Assembly (NCBI GenBank): GCA_937888725.1
Contig: CALARE010000031.1
Location: 1-30,632, forward strand
Length of the DNA stretch: 30,632 bases
From: an uncultured Alphaproteobacteria bacterium
Lineage (GTDB): Bacteria > Pseudomonadota > Alphaproteobacteria > CAAHEQ01 > UBA3637
Direction of reading: 5' to 3'
Shown here one piece after another: positions 1-7,892 of the stretch. The notes beneath the pieces were generated by a model. That model ran no database searches and had not been told where the DNA came from. It worked only from the letters and a program-made list of their open reading frames with translations. A program made the position numbers and the translations under genes. Each line of letters starts with the position of its first letter. The first letter of the stretch is position 1.

Positions 1-600
1 GATGGATATAATGTTTTGCCTGCCCGATTTTTGACTGATTTAAAGCAGAAATGTGAAAAATCCTTTTATACCATTGATAATTTTTTAGCTAAAGAGTTGT
101 TGTCATTCCCCGTCACATCAGGCAAACAGATTTATCGACGTGAATTTATCCAAAAAAATAAAATTGAATTTCCAGCTCATACATTGTTTGAAGATGATGT
201 TTTCTTTTTACATACCATTTTTGCAGGGGCAAAAATTTCTTTTATCAAAAAAGTTCTTTATTATAAACGAAGACATGAAGGAGCCATTACCGCAGATAGA
301 GCAAAGCATTTTGACTCATTTGTGCGGATTTGTATGTATATTTGGGATAGGACACATTTATTCCCTCAAAACGAAGAAAAAGCAACAGCTGTTAGTAATT
401 CTTATATTTCTAATATTCCAACGAGATGGCATACCTTAACCCAAGAACGCAAATATAAATTTTACTCAGAATTATTAAAATTTAAACGCTTTGCAGATAG
501 TCAACCAGATGATGATTATTGGAAAGATAAAAAACGTTGGTTTGATGCATTTTTATTCTCACCTGATGTGGATAAATTTAAATCAAGAGAAATTAAATAA
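1..600 (+). CDS. Glycosyltransferase family 2, C-terminal part (cut by window start)
   Basis: The reading frame is open from base 1 (DGYNVLPARF...), so the true start lies upstream and the TTG at 16 is not a start. The visible ~199 residues look like the C-terminal half of a GT-A fold family 2 glycosyltransferase. The segment FEDDVFFLHTIFAGAKI followed by a YYKRRHEGAIT stretch matches the usual 'FEDE.F......A..i......lYYYR.r..SiT' region that holds the catalytic acidic residues. These enzymes transfer a sugar from a nucleotide-sugar to a surface polysaccharide or glycoprotein at the cytoplasmic face of the membrane. The donor and acceptor cannot be deduced. No membrane segment is seen in this part. 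The next gene starts 62 bases downstream on the same strand. Confidence 0.75.
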   Translation, partial: DGYNVLPARFLTDLKQKCEKSFYTIDNFLAKELLSFPVTSGKQIYRREFIQKNKIEFPAHTLFEDDVFFLHTIFAGAKISFIKKVLYYKRRHEGAITADRAKHFDSFVRICMYIWDRTHLFPQNEEKATAVSNSYISNIPTRWHTLTQERKYKFYSELLKFKRFADSQPDDDYWKDKKRWFDAFLFSPDVDKFKSREIK

Positions 601-662
601 TAATTATTGCAATTTTAAAAACAATCTTTTAAGCTAAAAAAAGAACAAAATATGAGGCAAAC

Positions 663-1025
663 ATGAAAAAAATGTTCTTATTTTTCAGCGGGGTTATAAC
701 AGGGATTTTTTTAACCTTTGGATACGCTTTTGTGGTTAAAACGTACCTTAAACCCAAACAAGAAATAACTCTTTTTGAAGAACCAAAACATTGCCTTACA
801 CGTCAAAATTTAACTGTTTTTCAAGTTGTTGAACCTGATTTTGCCCTTACCCATGGGAAAAAAGATTTGATTGTCGCCCTTACCAATTATGAGGGAAATC
901 TTTACTTTGATGGAGAGGTTGTTCAAACACCAAAAGGCAAATGCTTTCGCCAAATTGGCGTATACAAATACCTAACACAAGAGGATAATTATAAAACCAT
1001 CCCCATTGTTGCCATTGAGGAATAA
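663..1025 (+). CDS. Small membrane-anchored protein of unknown function
   Basis: A 120-residue protein, not recognised. Residues 4-26 form one hydrophobic segment (FLFFSGVITGIFLTFGYAFVV) preceded by lysines, which suggests an N-terminal signal anchor with the rest outside the cytoplasm. The remaining ~90 residues are mixed beta-type sequence with two cysteines (CLTRQN and GKCFRQ) that could form a disulfide in the periplasm; that is inference. A GAGG Shine-Dalgarno sequence sits five bases before the ATG. The gene ends four bases before the convergent metallopeptidase gene, with no terminator visible between them. Being downstream of a glycosyltransferase it may be an envelope protein. Confidence 0.65.
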   Translation: MKKMFLFFSGVITGIFLTFGYAFVVKTYLKPKQEITLFEEPKHCLTRQNLTVFQVVEPDFALTHGKKDLIVALTNYEGNLYFDGEVVQTPKGKCFRQIGVYKYLTQEDNYKTIPIVAIEE

Positions 1026-1029
1026 AAGA

Positions 1030-2052
1030 CTACCTTCCCCCTGCTTGCATTTGCTGGTTTAAAGCTAAATTTGTTTTTTGCAACTGTGTTTGTAATGAAG
1101 GCAACGAAACCACTGTATCTATAATTTCAGACCATTGATTGGGTGATGGATGCGATAGATATGCCTTTCCATTTTGGTTCATTTCTTCAATATAACGAGA
1201 TAATTCTTGTTGTGACTTGTACGCCAACTGTTTATTGAATGAATATCCCGCCTTAACTGGCAAAATAACCCCCATTGCGTGACAATATGCTTCTTCAAAT
1301 CGACAATATTTTAGAACATCATTATCTTGGTTAGAAGAATACATTTCACGAAATAATAGGTTAAATCTTTCTTTTATCTTATTCATATGAACATCTGAAA
1401 GTTTATGTTTTTTTTGAAAATAGTTTGTAAAATGAACTGTTTTTTGATTATTAATCCAATGGGCCAATTCATGTGCATATACCTGATAAGCCAATGTTTT
1501 ATTTTGACAAAAAAAAGGCTCTGTATCCAAATAAGAAATATCTCGCCCTTCCCTTTTATCTTTTAAGGCGTTTTGATATAGGTTCGCTTCAAGTAAATTT
1601 CCCATATCTATCCCTGTTTGAACCTTTGAAACATCAGGGAATGCTTGTTGAAAATCAGGAAACCCATCTATTGCCAAGCGATTGGTCACAAGGATATTTA
1701 GTCCTTTTTTTTGCTCTTTTAAAAACGCATTTATAAAAGGGATTTTTGATATTTTTTGAGGAATTTCTAAAGCCTGTTCCTGATATATTTGAGGTGCTAA
1801 GCCCATTAACGGTGCTTGATTTTTTTTATCCGTCGTTTTTTGTTCAGTTGTATTCTGAGGCAACGCATCAAACGGTTTTATATCTTGATTAATCGATGGG
1901 TCAATAGATGATGAAATATCCTCTAATTTCTGTGTTAAAAATAAGCCCTCTTTTTCCCCCAATAAAGCTGACAATGTTGAAGAAATACTTTCTTTAGAGG
2001 CAATAATATATTCTTTTAAAAATTGATGGGTCCATTCATCTAAGCGATTCAT
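1030..2052 (-). CDS. HELAH zinc-metallopeptidase-like protein
   Basis: A 340-residue protein with a zincin signature HELAH at residues 194-198 (two histidines and the catalytic glutamate). About 55 residues later FEEAYCHAMG (252-261) offers a glutamate as likely third zinc ligand. The N-terminal ~110 residues are Gln/Ser-rich without a signal peptide. The protein resembles, from memory, the uncharacterised DUF6782-type putative metallopeptidases; this is not verified. Three more distant HExxH relatives lie at 19848-23671. The C-terminus reads TNLALNQQMQAGGR, matching the short tail motif of its relatives (one of which also ends in GGR). It is the last gene of a minus-strand run with the NNP-module protein and the small membrane protein, eight bases behind the latter. 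Substrate unknown. Confidence 0.7.
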   Translation of the reverse strand: MNRLDEWTHQFLKEYIIASKESISSTLSALLGEKEGLFLTQKLEDISSSIDPSINQDIKPFDALPQNTTEQKTTDKKNQAPLMGLAPQIYQEQALEIPQKISKIPFINAFLKEQKKGLNILVTNRLAIDGFPDFQQAFPDVSKVQTGIDMGNLLEANLYQNALKDKREGRDISYLDTEPFFCQNKTLAYQVYAHELAHWINNQKTVHFTNYFQKKHKLSDVHMNKIKERFNLLFREMYSSNQDNDVLKYCRFEEAYCHAMGVILPVKAGYSFNKQLAYKSQQELSRYIEEMNQNGKAYLSHPSPNQWSEIIDTVVSLPSLQTQLQKTNLALNQQMQAGGR

Positions 2053-2060
2053 ATTTAAAG

Positions 2061-2375
2061 CTATCCCCCCAAATAGGATGAAACACTATAACCTAATAAA
2101 ATAAGAGAAATAAAGAGATAAACTGAAATATTACGCCATTTTCTGAACTTTCTAAACGAGATTTTTCGCTTTGCATGCAATATAAAAAGTGCAAAAATAG
2201 AAATCATATCTATCCATAAAACCGCAAAGAAAAAGCCGTTTATCATTGAAAATAATGTCAACACTTCGCTATTAAAGAAATATTGATACCACAACAACAA
2301 TAAACAGGTAAAGACAAATACCAGCAATACACTTGTCACAAAAAAACGCCAAAACTCTCGTAAAAAATACCGCAT
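2061..2375 (-). CDS. Small integral membrane protein of unknown function
   Basis: A 104-residue protein dominated by hydrophobic stretches: about residues 10-32 (FFVTSVLLVFVFTCLLLLWY), 42-66 (FFFAVLWIDMISIFALFIL) and 82-100 (ISVYLFISLILLGYSV), so three membrane helices. A basic loop (HAKRKISFRKFRKWR) lies between helices two and three. The ATG directly follows the TAA of the upstream NNP-module gene (TAAATG) with GGGAG as Shine-Dalgarno, which argues for translational coupling. It is sandwiched between a peptidoglycan-type module protein and a metallopeptidase-like protein, so a holin-like or export role is conceivable, but nothing in the sequence proves it. Confidence 0.65.
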   Translation of the reverse strand: MRYFLREFWRFFVTSVLLVFVFTCLLLLWYQYFFNSEVLTLFSMINGFFFAVLWIDMISIFALFILHAKRKISFRKFRKWRNISVYLFISLILLGYSVSSYLGG

Positions 2376-2999
2376 TTATCGCTCCCTTGACTGGGTTTGT
2401 GGTTTATTTTGCGGTGAATCAGAAACATATTTTCCAACTGATGAAAGACGATTATTGAGAGCTAAATGCGGTGTCTCTTTTTGTGGTGCAACACGCACAG
2501 AAACACCATCATCTTTGTTTTGGGATTGCTCTTTTGTTGCAGATTTTATGGTTTGTTTAGGTCTGTCTTTTCGTTTTTCACGTCTTTTTTCCGTTTGAGA
2601 ATACGTTTTGCGTGTATCTTTTGTTGGGTCATAGGCTTTTGCTTGAGCAAGAGCAAATTCTTCTCCCCCTTGAATGCGACCTGACTCTTGAATAGAAATG
2701 GCACAGGTAAAAACACCCCGAAAGGCTGGATCTGAAAAATCAAGAACTGTGCCATAGTCAACCTGATAACCGTTCTTATTCAAATACTGACGCACAAATT
2801 CTGCATACTTAGACGGTTTATTCCCATCAGAAGATGGGGCATAAATTTGAAACATCTCTTTAAGTGTCATATGATCATATCTGCGGTAAAGGAGCGAATT
2901 AAGTGCTTCATAGCCCTTTTCTAACGTTTCAAAACGGATCACACCTTTGCTTGTTTTCATCCCGCCAGGATTGTTATAACTACCACGTTTTCTTGCCAT
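2376..2999 (-). CDS. Single NNP-module protein (phage virion/lysozyme-associated type) with basic tail
   Basis: A 207-residue protein. Residues 9-121 form one module that starts NNPGGMK, continues with FETLEKGYEALNSLL and TLKEMFQIYAPSSDGN, and ends GRIQGGEEFALAQA. The pattern (NNP, then F.TL..GY.AL, then a 'yaP..dgN' stretch) resembles the domain seen in some phage virion proteins annotated P5-like and in lysozyme-linked proteins. The same module occurs twice in the neighbouring GH24 gene, so the two genes share an origin. Residues 125-160 are highly basic and low complexity. The tail has DGVSVRV (164-170) and PHLALNN (177-183), the motif shared with other proteins in the window. GGGGG seven bases before the ATG is the Shine-Dalgarno. 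No signal peptide is visible. Confidence 0.65.
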   Translation of the reverse strand: MARKRGSYNNPGGMKTSKGVIRFETLEKGYEALNSLLYRRYDHMTLKEMFQIYAPSSDGNKPSKYAEFVRQYLNKNGYQVDYGTVLDFSDPAFRGVFTCAISIQESGRIQGGEEFALAQAKAYDPTKDTRKTYSQTEKRREKRKDRPKQTIKSATKEQSQNKDDGVSVRVAPQKETPHLALNNRLSSVGKYVSDSPQNKPQTQSRER

Positions 3000-3037
3000 T
3001 ATAAACCCCCATTGCTTTTATTTTTTATCCTTCTTTT

Positions 3038-3066
3038 AATTTAACACACTTTAAAACTTTTGTAAA
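3038..3066 (-). promoter_or_regulatory. Candidate sigma70 promoter for the 2999-1030 gene run
   Basis: On the minus strand TTTACA (3066-3061) is followed after 17 bases by TAAATT (3043-3038). The -35 is 5/6 and the -10 is 4/6. It lies about 40 bases upstream of the NNP-module start codon and would allow separate expression from the GH24 gene. Confidence 0.4.
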
Positions 3067-3075
3067 CCCCATAAA

Positions 3076-5031
3076 TTATATAGAGCGTGATGTGTTTGTT
3101 CGAATAGGCATATCGTGTTCGCTTGGTGTCCGACTTACTTGTGCTAAACGGACATTTGCCTGTGGCTGATGCTGCGGTTGTTGCACATGAACTGCAACAC
3201 CATCATTTGCTGGCAATAAAGCAGATACCTTTTTTTGAATACAAAGAGCGGCATACTCTTGCCCGCCCAGGATTTTGCCTTGTTGACGCATTTGCGTCAT
3301 CGCAATTGCAACTGCTTTTAACGTGTTTGGATCATTTAAATCTAATTTTGTATCATTTGAAACTTGAACATGTTGCACAACCAAATACCGTCTTAACCGA
3401 TTGCCCATGTCTTTTGATTTAAGCCCTGTAAACCGTTCTATAAGTTCTTGACAAGTCAACCCATTATAATTTTTATGCAACATTTCAGTTAAAGCACCAT
3501 ACCCTGCATCAAGCGTTTGATAGGAAATTGGTTTCCCCTTTCGACAAATGCGAGCGGGATTGTTAAATTCATTTTTCGAAGATGGAGCTGTTTCTTGATA
3601 GGCAATGGTTTTCTTTTTTGATGCCAATGGCTGTGTTTGAGGCGTTTCTGGTTGAGGCGTTTTTGCTAAACGAACGTCTTTTTTTGGTTTTGCTGTTTGA
3701 GTGACTTGTGCAAAAAGGGCCTCAGAATGTTTTGCCATAGCGATAAATTCTTCTCTTTTGGGATGAACTGCTAAAGCAAGTGCATACATTGACATCTGTT
3801 TGCCACCAGTTACATTGCCATTTGTCCGAAATTCAGCAATTGAAAGCGTCACTGCCCCCAATATCTCAGGGTTATCTAAATCAAGTTTCGTATCTTTATC
3901 AATATCATATCCTTTTTGACGCATCCGTTCTAAAAGATGGCTCCCACGAACATTTTTGACACCAACATAATCACGCAAAATCTCATAACAGGTGCGATGA
4001 TTGCCTTTTTGACGAATATGTTTAGCCATGTGACGATATCCATCAGCCAATGATTGAAAACGACGTGGTCTTTTATTTTTTATAAAAGTTTTAGGGTCGG
4101 GATTATTATAATTATTCTGAGCCGTTGGTTCTTGTACATGAGCTGCTCCCAACATAGCGTTACGTTCTGTTATCCTAAAGTCCGCTCGCGTTTCAGTCAA
4201 ACTACGATAAATCTTACCTTGCTTTTTCCTTAATTTTATGGTCTTTGTTTTGGGATTTCCATTTTCATCAACACCATCTGCAACAGTGTATTCGACTTCT
4301 TTAAAGACATAATCATTAAACCCAATCCCATGGGTGCCAGTTGCAACCCCCTCAAATGAACGAGCAAATCGATCAACTTGTGCTTTCGTCACCTCTTTAT
4401 GATACATTGCCATACAAGAACGATAGAGCAAACCTAATTCATCACGGGTGAGTTCTTGATCCGTCCCGTTTTTAGATTTATGATTTTGAATCATTTTTTC
4501 AGCAAGAGTGCGTGCCAATTTTTCAGGGTTAGCCCCTTTATCTTTTCGATACGCATCACGAATCATAATGCCCATTTCAACCGTTCTTGCCCGAACGGCG
4601 GCTCGTTCCTTATTTTTATTATCAGCAACGTATCTTTTTAATTCTTCACGCCCAGATGGGCCTTTATTTATCAAATCAATAAATTCATCAGGCATTCCTT
4701 GGTAAAATCTATCCACAATTAAGGCCTGATAACAAGGAAGCATCTCATCAAAATTGGGAAATACAGCCCTACATTTAGCGTATAAATTAAAATACATTTC
4801 CCGTTTTGCAAGCAAAACAGCCATTGGTTCTGTAATGGTCTTATCCGTATAATTTAAATAGTTATAGCCTTTTTCAGTTACCGTACCATATCCAATCGTC
4901 CGTTTGCCCGCAGAACATTTGTATTCTTTTTCATGACAGCCATTTTTATGCCCAGCTTCACCCCGCTGAATGAGGTAAAATGAAAAATCAATAATTTCAG
5001 TATCAATTTGATCACGCGTTTTTTGTTGCAT
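3076..5031 (-). CDS. GH24 lysozyme fused to two NNP modules
   Basis: About 651 residues. The GTG at 5037 lies inside the AGGGGG Shine-Dalgarno, so I prefer the ATG at 5031. Residues ~10-165 are a phage-type GH24 muramidase, which cuts the MurNAc-GlcNAc bond of peptidoglycan: E25 in QRGEAGH, then C39 and T45 in YKCSAGKRTIGYG. This is the E-(D/C)-T triad with the usual six-residue C-to-T spacing; cysteine at the Asp position occurs in known GH24 members. A linker region (~170-300) is unrecognised. NNP modules follow at ~308-425 (NNPDPKT, FQSLADGYRHM, GGKQMSMYAL) and ~489-601 (NNPARIC, YQTLDAGYGAL, GGQEYAALC). Both end in Pro/Gln-rich segments with DVRLAKTP and DGVAVHV...ANVRLAQ. No signal peptide or membrane helix, so export would need another route. 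Confidence 0.75.
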   Translation of the reverse strand: MQQKTRDQIDTEIIDFSFYLIQRGEAGHKNGCHEKEYKCSAGKRTIGYGTVTEKGYNYLNYTDKTITEPMAVLLAKREMYFNLYAKCRAVFPNFDEMLPCYQALIVDRFYQGMPDEFIDLINKGPSGREELKRYVADNKNKERAAVRARTVEMGIMIRDAYRKDKGANPEKLARTLAEKMIQNHKSKNGTDQELTRDELGLLYRSCMAMYHKEVTKAQVDRFARSFEGVATGTHGIGFNDYVFKEVEYTVADGVDENGNPKTKTIKLRKKQGKIYRSLTETRADFRITERNAMLGAAHVQEPTAQNNYNNPDPKTFIKNKRPRRFQSLADGYRHMAKHIRQKGNHRTCYEILRDYVGVKNVRGSHLLERMRQKGYDIDKDTKLDLDNPEILGAVTLSIAEFRTNGNVTGGKQMSMYALALAVHPKREEFIAMAKHSEALFAQVTQTAKPKKDVRLAKTPQPETPQTQPLASKKKTIAYQETAPSSKNEFNNPARICRKGKPISYQTLDAGYGALTEMLHKNYNGLTCQELIERFTGLKSKDMGNRLRRYLVVQHVQVSNDTKLDLNDPNTLKAVAIAMTQMRQQGKILGGQEYAALCIQKKVSALLPANDGVAVHVQQPQHQPQANVRLAQVSRTPSEHDMPIRTNTSRSI

Positions 5032-5064
5032 AGGCACCCCCTTTTAATCCCCTGTATTACATCT

Positions 5065-5093
5065 ATTATACACCCATTTTGAAAATGTGACAA
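5065..5093 (-). promoter_or_regulatory. Sigma70 promoter for the GH24/NNP gene
   Basis: On the minus strand TTGTCA (5093-5088), 17 bases, then a perfect TATAAT (5070-5065). It lies about 35 bases upstream of the ATG at 5031 and points away from the oxidoreductase promoter. Confidence 0.7.
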
Positions 5094-5138
5094 GTTTTTA
5101 AATACATTTTACGTTTTAATTATTTTTATATAAAAATA

Positions 5139-5167
5139 TTGACAATTTTAAAACATTTTGATATAAT
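5139..5167 (+). promoter_or_regulatory. Perfect-consensus sigma70 promoter for the Gfo/Idh/MocA gene
   Basis: TTGACA (5139-5144), exactly 17 bases, TATAAT (5162-5167). Both hexamers are perfect. A strong AGGAGGT (5185-5191) Shine-Dalgarno and the ATG at 5198 follow. High constitutive expression is expected unless repressed. Confidence 0.85.
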
Positions 5168-5197
5168 ATAAAAAATCACATTAAAGGAGGTAAAAAA

Positions 5198-6223
5198 ATG
5201 GATGTTTTATTATTTGGTCATGGGTATATGGGCAGTCTTATTTATCGTTTTTTAGAAAAAAATGAGCTGGTTGACAATATTTATGTGATTGACCCCAACC
5301 CTCGAAAAGAAGTGGCAAATGGAAAGGTTTATCCCTCATTTGAGTCCCTTCCCCAAGATGTGAAAGCTGATGCTTGTTTTATTGCCTCCAACTCTGTCAC
5401 ACACATTGATGTGTTAAAAAAAGTTGCAAAAGCTGGAATTAAAAACATCTTTGTTGAAAAACCCATGTGTTTAAGCAAACAAGAATATTTGGAATTAAAC
5501 GCTCTTTTGCCAAAAGACAGCAAGGTTGTGGTTGATTATATTTTGCGGGCATCTCCCGCGGTTATGGCGTTTCAACAAAAGGCTGAAGAACTAAAAGAAA
5601 AAGGGTTTAAGCTGAAACAAACAAACGTTGTTTATGGCAAAGATAAATCTCAAGATCCACGCAGATTTCGTGATATCGGCGTGTATGAAGAACTTTATCA
5701 TGTATGGGATATGTGTTTTAATGATATGATGATTAATAAAATTCAAAACATCAAAACGGTGAAAAATATTTATTATCCCGACCCTGAGATTGACAAACGC
5801 TGTTTAGCCCAACGTTTTAAATATTTAATTGAAACAGCTGATGGCGAAAAGTCATTTTTAAATATTTATTCTGACTTTAAAATGCCCATGCGTCATCGTG
5901 GTTTTGCTCAATTTTTTTATAAAGGGAAAGAAAAAGAAACACTCTCACTTATTTTTGACCAAGGAGGAATGGATCGAGTCATTTATGTTGATAGCAACAA
6001 CCAAGAACAAGTACTTGATTTTGCTGCCAATCAAAAACTGTCAAAAAAAATTGATGATACCATTGCTTATTTTAACGGCTCTCGCCCTGCCCCTTATTTC
6101 CACGATGGGATGACTTCTTTTAAATTCCACATTCTATTAGAACAGATGGGACAAACCGCCCCTATGGCAAAAAGTGCCTTGATGGAGCGGATTTTGCAAA
6201 AAGAACATCAAATCACACGTTAG
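5198..6223 (+). CDS. Gfo/Idh/MocA family NAD(P)-dependent oxidoreductase
   Basis: A 341-residue protein. The N-terminus holds a Rossmann nucleotide-binding loop GHGYMG (7-12) with an acidic D32 after the second strand, favouring NAD. VEKPM (86-90) is the family hallmark EKP, whose lysine is catalytic. The C-terminal alpha/beta half (RFRDIGVYEELYHVWDM and on) is the substrate and dimer domain. Members oxidise or reduce hydroxyls on sugars and related polyols; the substrate is not predictable here, but a glycosyltransferase lies nearby upstream. It appears monocistronic behind a perfect promoter. The last eight codons (KEHQITR stop) belong to a 67-base duplication of the 7515-7829 gene, so the natural C-terminus may have been replaced. 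Confidence 0.85.
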   Translation: MDVLLFGHGYMGSLIYRFLEKNELVDNIYVIDPNPRKEVANGKVYPSFESLPQDVKADACFIASNSVTHIDVLKKVAKAGIKNIFVEKPMCLSKQEYLELNALLPKDSKVVVDYILRASPAVMAFQQKAEELKEKGFKLKQTNVVYGKDKSQDPRRFRDIGVYEELYHVWDMCFNDMMINKIQNIKTVKNIYYPDPEIDKRCLAQRFKYLIETADGEKSFLNIYSDFKMPMRHRGFAQFFYKGKEKETLSLIFDQGGMDRVIYVDSNNQEQVLDFAANQKLSKKIDDTIAYFNGSRPAPYFHDGMTSFKFHILLEQMGQTAPMAKSALMERILQKEHQITR

Positions 6224-6267
6224 AATTAAAAAAAGATGATTCCTTAACACGTTAATGGAAAACAACA
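6201..6267 (+). repeat. Decayed copy of an internal segment of the 7515-7829 gene
   Basis: Bases 6201-6267 match 7700-7766 with four substitutions (6240, 6241, 6251, 6253) and no gaps. In the frame of the 104-residue gene this copy would read TSNHTLELKKDDSLTR and then a stop, so it is non-functional there. It supplies the last codons and stop of the oxidoreductase in another frame. Similarity stops sharply at both ends. Confidence 0.85.
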
Positions 6268-6352
6268 TGAAAGCGTAACTCAACCTTGTGAAAAACCAAC
6301 ACTTGTGAGCAAAAATAAGGTTATCAGCCCAAAAGACTTAGGGAATGAGCAT

Positions 6353-6381
6353 TTGAAAAATTAAGTTTATTTAAATAAAAC
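6353..6381 (+). promoter_or_regulatory. Weak candidate promoter for the 6415 membrane protein gene
   Basis: TTGAAA (6353-6358), 17 bases, TAAAAC (6376-6381). Both hexamers are imperfect. It is placed about 30 bases before the ATG at 6415, which has AAAGGG as Shine-Dalgarno. Confidence 0.35.
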
Positions 6382-6414
6382 AGATATCAAAAAACAACAT
6401 AAAGGGCGTAAATA

Positions 6415-7455
6415 ATGACTGACATAATCAACGCACAAAATAGACGAGATAATGCAATCGATGCAATTAATAACTCTAATATGTCTGAAGATGAAAAAAA
6501 TGCTGCAATAGATAAAGTGAATAATGACTTTGGCTATGTTGTAGCAACAACACTCAAGAAAGAAGGAAAAAACAAGCCACAAAATGAAAATTCAAGCAGT
6601 TATACTTCATCTGTAACTGATACCTCAACAAGTAAGAGTGCTGGATGCTTAGATATTTTACTTTCACCAATTACACTTCCCATATATCTCACTCAGGAGC
6701 TCTTTCAAGATATTTGGGAATATTGTGTGCGTGTTTTTGATTTTATTGTTGACACAAAAGACCGTATTACAACGTTTATAAGTGATATTTATCAATCATT
6801 AATGATGTACCATTATGAAAATAGAGCACCCGAAGTTAAAAATAATTTCAAAAATGAACAAGAAAAAATTAAAAATGCCAAAGACATTATAAGCCATTAT
6901 CAGTCAGAACGACGCCCTTATAGAAAATACGCGGCTTATACCTTAAGTGCTGGAACGGCTCTTATTTCAAGTCACGCAGCCATTACAAGCAAAAATGAAA
7001 CTGAGCTTATATATGCACTTGTTCCGCTTGTTTATGCACTTTGGTTAGGGGCTTATTGTAGCAGAAACAAAACGCATGATAAGAATAAATGTTTAAAAAA
7101 AGTGGGAAAAATATTTCCTGAAATCAAAAATGACAGCGATGCACAAGCAATAGGAATAGTACGGGCAATACAATATGGGGTGATACTGTCTTCCCTTGCT
7201 TTAATAACGAGTGAAGCAAACTTAGCAAACAAACGGTTAAACGATTACACACCAGAAAAACACGAAAAATACTGTCAAACAATTGGCAAGGAAGAAGCAC
7301 CTCTTTATATCTATTCCCTTTTGTGGATTGGATTATATGGGTTGGGTGCTCGCATAACTTTAAACACGCTTCAAAAGAGCAAATTAAATATACGCAAAAA
7401 CGCAATTCAGCTCAAAAAACATAAAGAATTACTTAATAATTATATAAATGAATAA
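6415..7455 (+). CDS. Four- to five-helix membrane protein, paralogue 1 of 3
   Basis: A 346-residue protein, not recognised. Architecture: an N-terminal charged segment with the pattern AINNSNMSEDEKNAAIDKV (residues 17-35), a Ser/Thr-rich linker (about 57-75), an amphipathic region with LLSPITLPIYLTQELF, then two hydrophobic hairpins (about 168-190 with 198-217, and 243-265 with 292-312). Between the hairpins lies NKCLKKVGKIFPEI. The same order of elements is found in the proteins at 8093-8998 (NKALEKASQTCPEI) and 9013-9777 (AIENSDMDEYQKANAI), so these are diverged paralogues. No catalytic motif is seen. It is followed after 59 bases by the 104-residue gene. Confidence 0.65.
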   Translation: MTDIINAQNRRDNAIDAINNSNMSEDEKNAAIDKVNNDFGYVVATTLKKEGKNKPQNENSSSYTSSVTDTSTSKSAGCLDILLSPITLPIYLTQELFQDIWEYCVRVFDFIVDTKDRITTFISDIYQSLMMYHYENRAPEVKNNFKNEQEKIKNAKDIISHYQSERRPYRKYAAYTLSAGTALISSHAAITSKNETELIYALVPLVYALWLGAYCSRNKTHDKNKCLKKVGKIFPEIKNDSDAQAIGIVRAIQYGVILSSLALITSEANLANKRLNDYTPEKHEKYCQTIGKEEAPLYIYSLLWIGLYGLGARITLNTLQKSKLNIRKNAIQLKKHKELLNNYINE

Positions 7456-7514
7456 TAAAAGATTTAGAAAATAAACTTGAACATATTAGATATCAAAATG
7501 GATAGAAAAATAAA

Positions 7515-7829
7515 ATGAAAAAATATGTATATGGCTATTATGCCCAAAAATTCAAAAATGAAACGCCTCCTCCTAAAAAGAAAGTGAACCCAATCCCAAT
7601 TACATCAAACAGCACAAATAAATCAGATACCACAACTATTTGGTTGACGCCTTATGAAAATGAGATGCGACATGCGATCGATGAGGGAATAAGATTAAGA
7701 AGAACATCAAATCACACGTTAGAATTAAAAAAAGATGACGCCTTAACACTTCAATGGAAAACAACAGGTAAAATTGAGCATTACCAATATGAAAAAGAAA
7801 GTGGTATGTTCCGCCTGATAACAAAATAA
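7515..7829 (+). CDS. Small hydrophilic protein of unknown function
   Basis: A 104-residue protein, not recognised. Residues 1-45 are basic and Pro/Asn/Thr-rich (MKKYVYGYYAQKFKNE, PPPKKK) and probably disordered. Residues 48-103 look folded, ending in a beta-rich stretch with TLELKKDDALTLQWKTT. No membrane helix or signal peptide. The Shine-Dalgarno is weak (GGATAG). It lies inside the cluster of membrane paralogues and may work with them. Codons for TSNHTLELKKDDALTLQWKTT correspond exactly to the segment duplicated at 6201-6267, showing that a second copy of this gene, or part of it, once existed next to the oxidoreductase gene. Confidence 0.6.
   Translation: MKKYVYGYYAQKFKNETPPPKKKVNPIPITSNSTNKSDTTTIWLTPYENEMRHAIDEGIRLRRTSNHTLELKKDDALTLQWKTTGKIEHYQYEKESGMFRLITK
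7700..7766 (+). repeat. Source copy of the 67-base duplication
   Basis: Intact coding copy of the repeat found at 6201-6267; the offset is 1499 bases and 63 of 67 positions agree. It lies wholly inside the 104-residue gene. Confidence 0.85.
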
Positions 7830-7859
7830 AAATTTATTTATGTACATTTATTTTTCAAA

Positions 7860-7888
7860 TTGACATTTTTAATCATTTATGCTATTTG
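7860..7888 (+). promoter_or_regulatory. Candidate promoter of the small RNA
   Basis: TTGACA (7860-7865, perfect), 17 bases, TATTTG (7883-7888, weak). Transcription would begin near 7894-7896, at the base of the first hairpin of the candidate RNA and well upstream of the next coding start at 8093. Confidence 0.45.
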
Positions 7889-7892
7889 TTAG

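Noticed and set aside
3123..3422. Plus-strand ORF of 99 codons opposite the GH24/NNP gene
   Set aside because: Shadow of the Pro/Gln-rich tail and second NNP module; no ribosome site or promoter.
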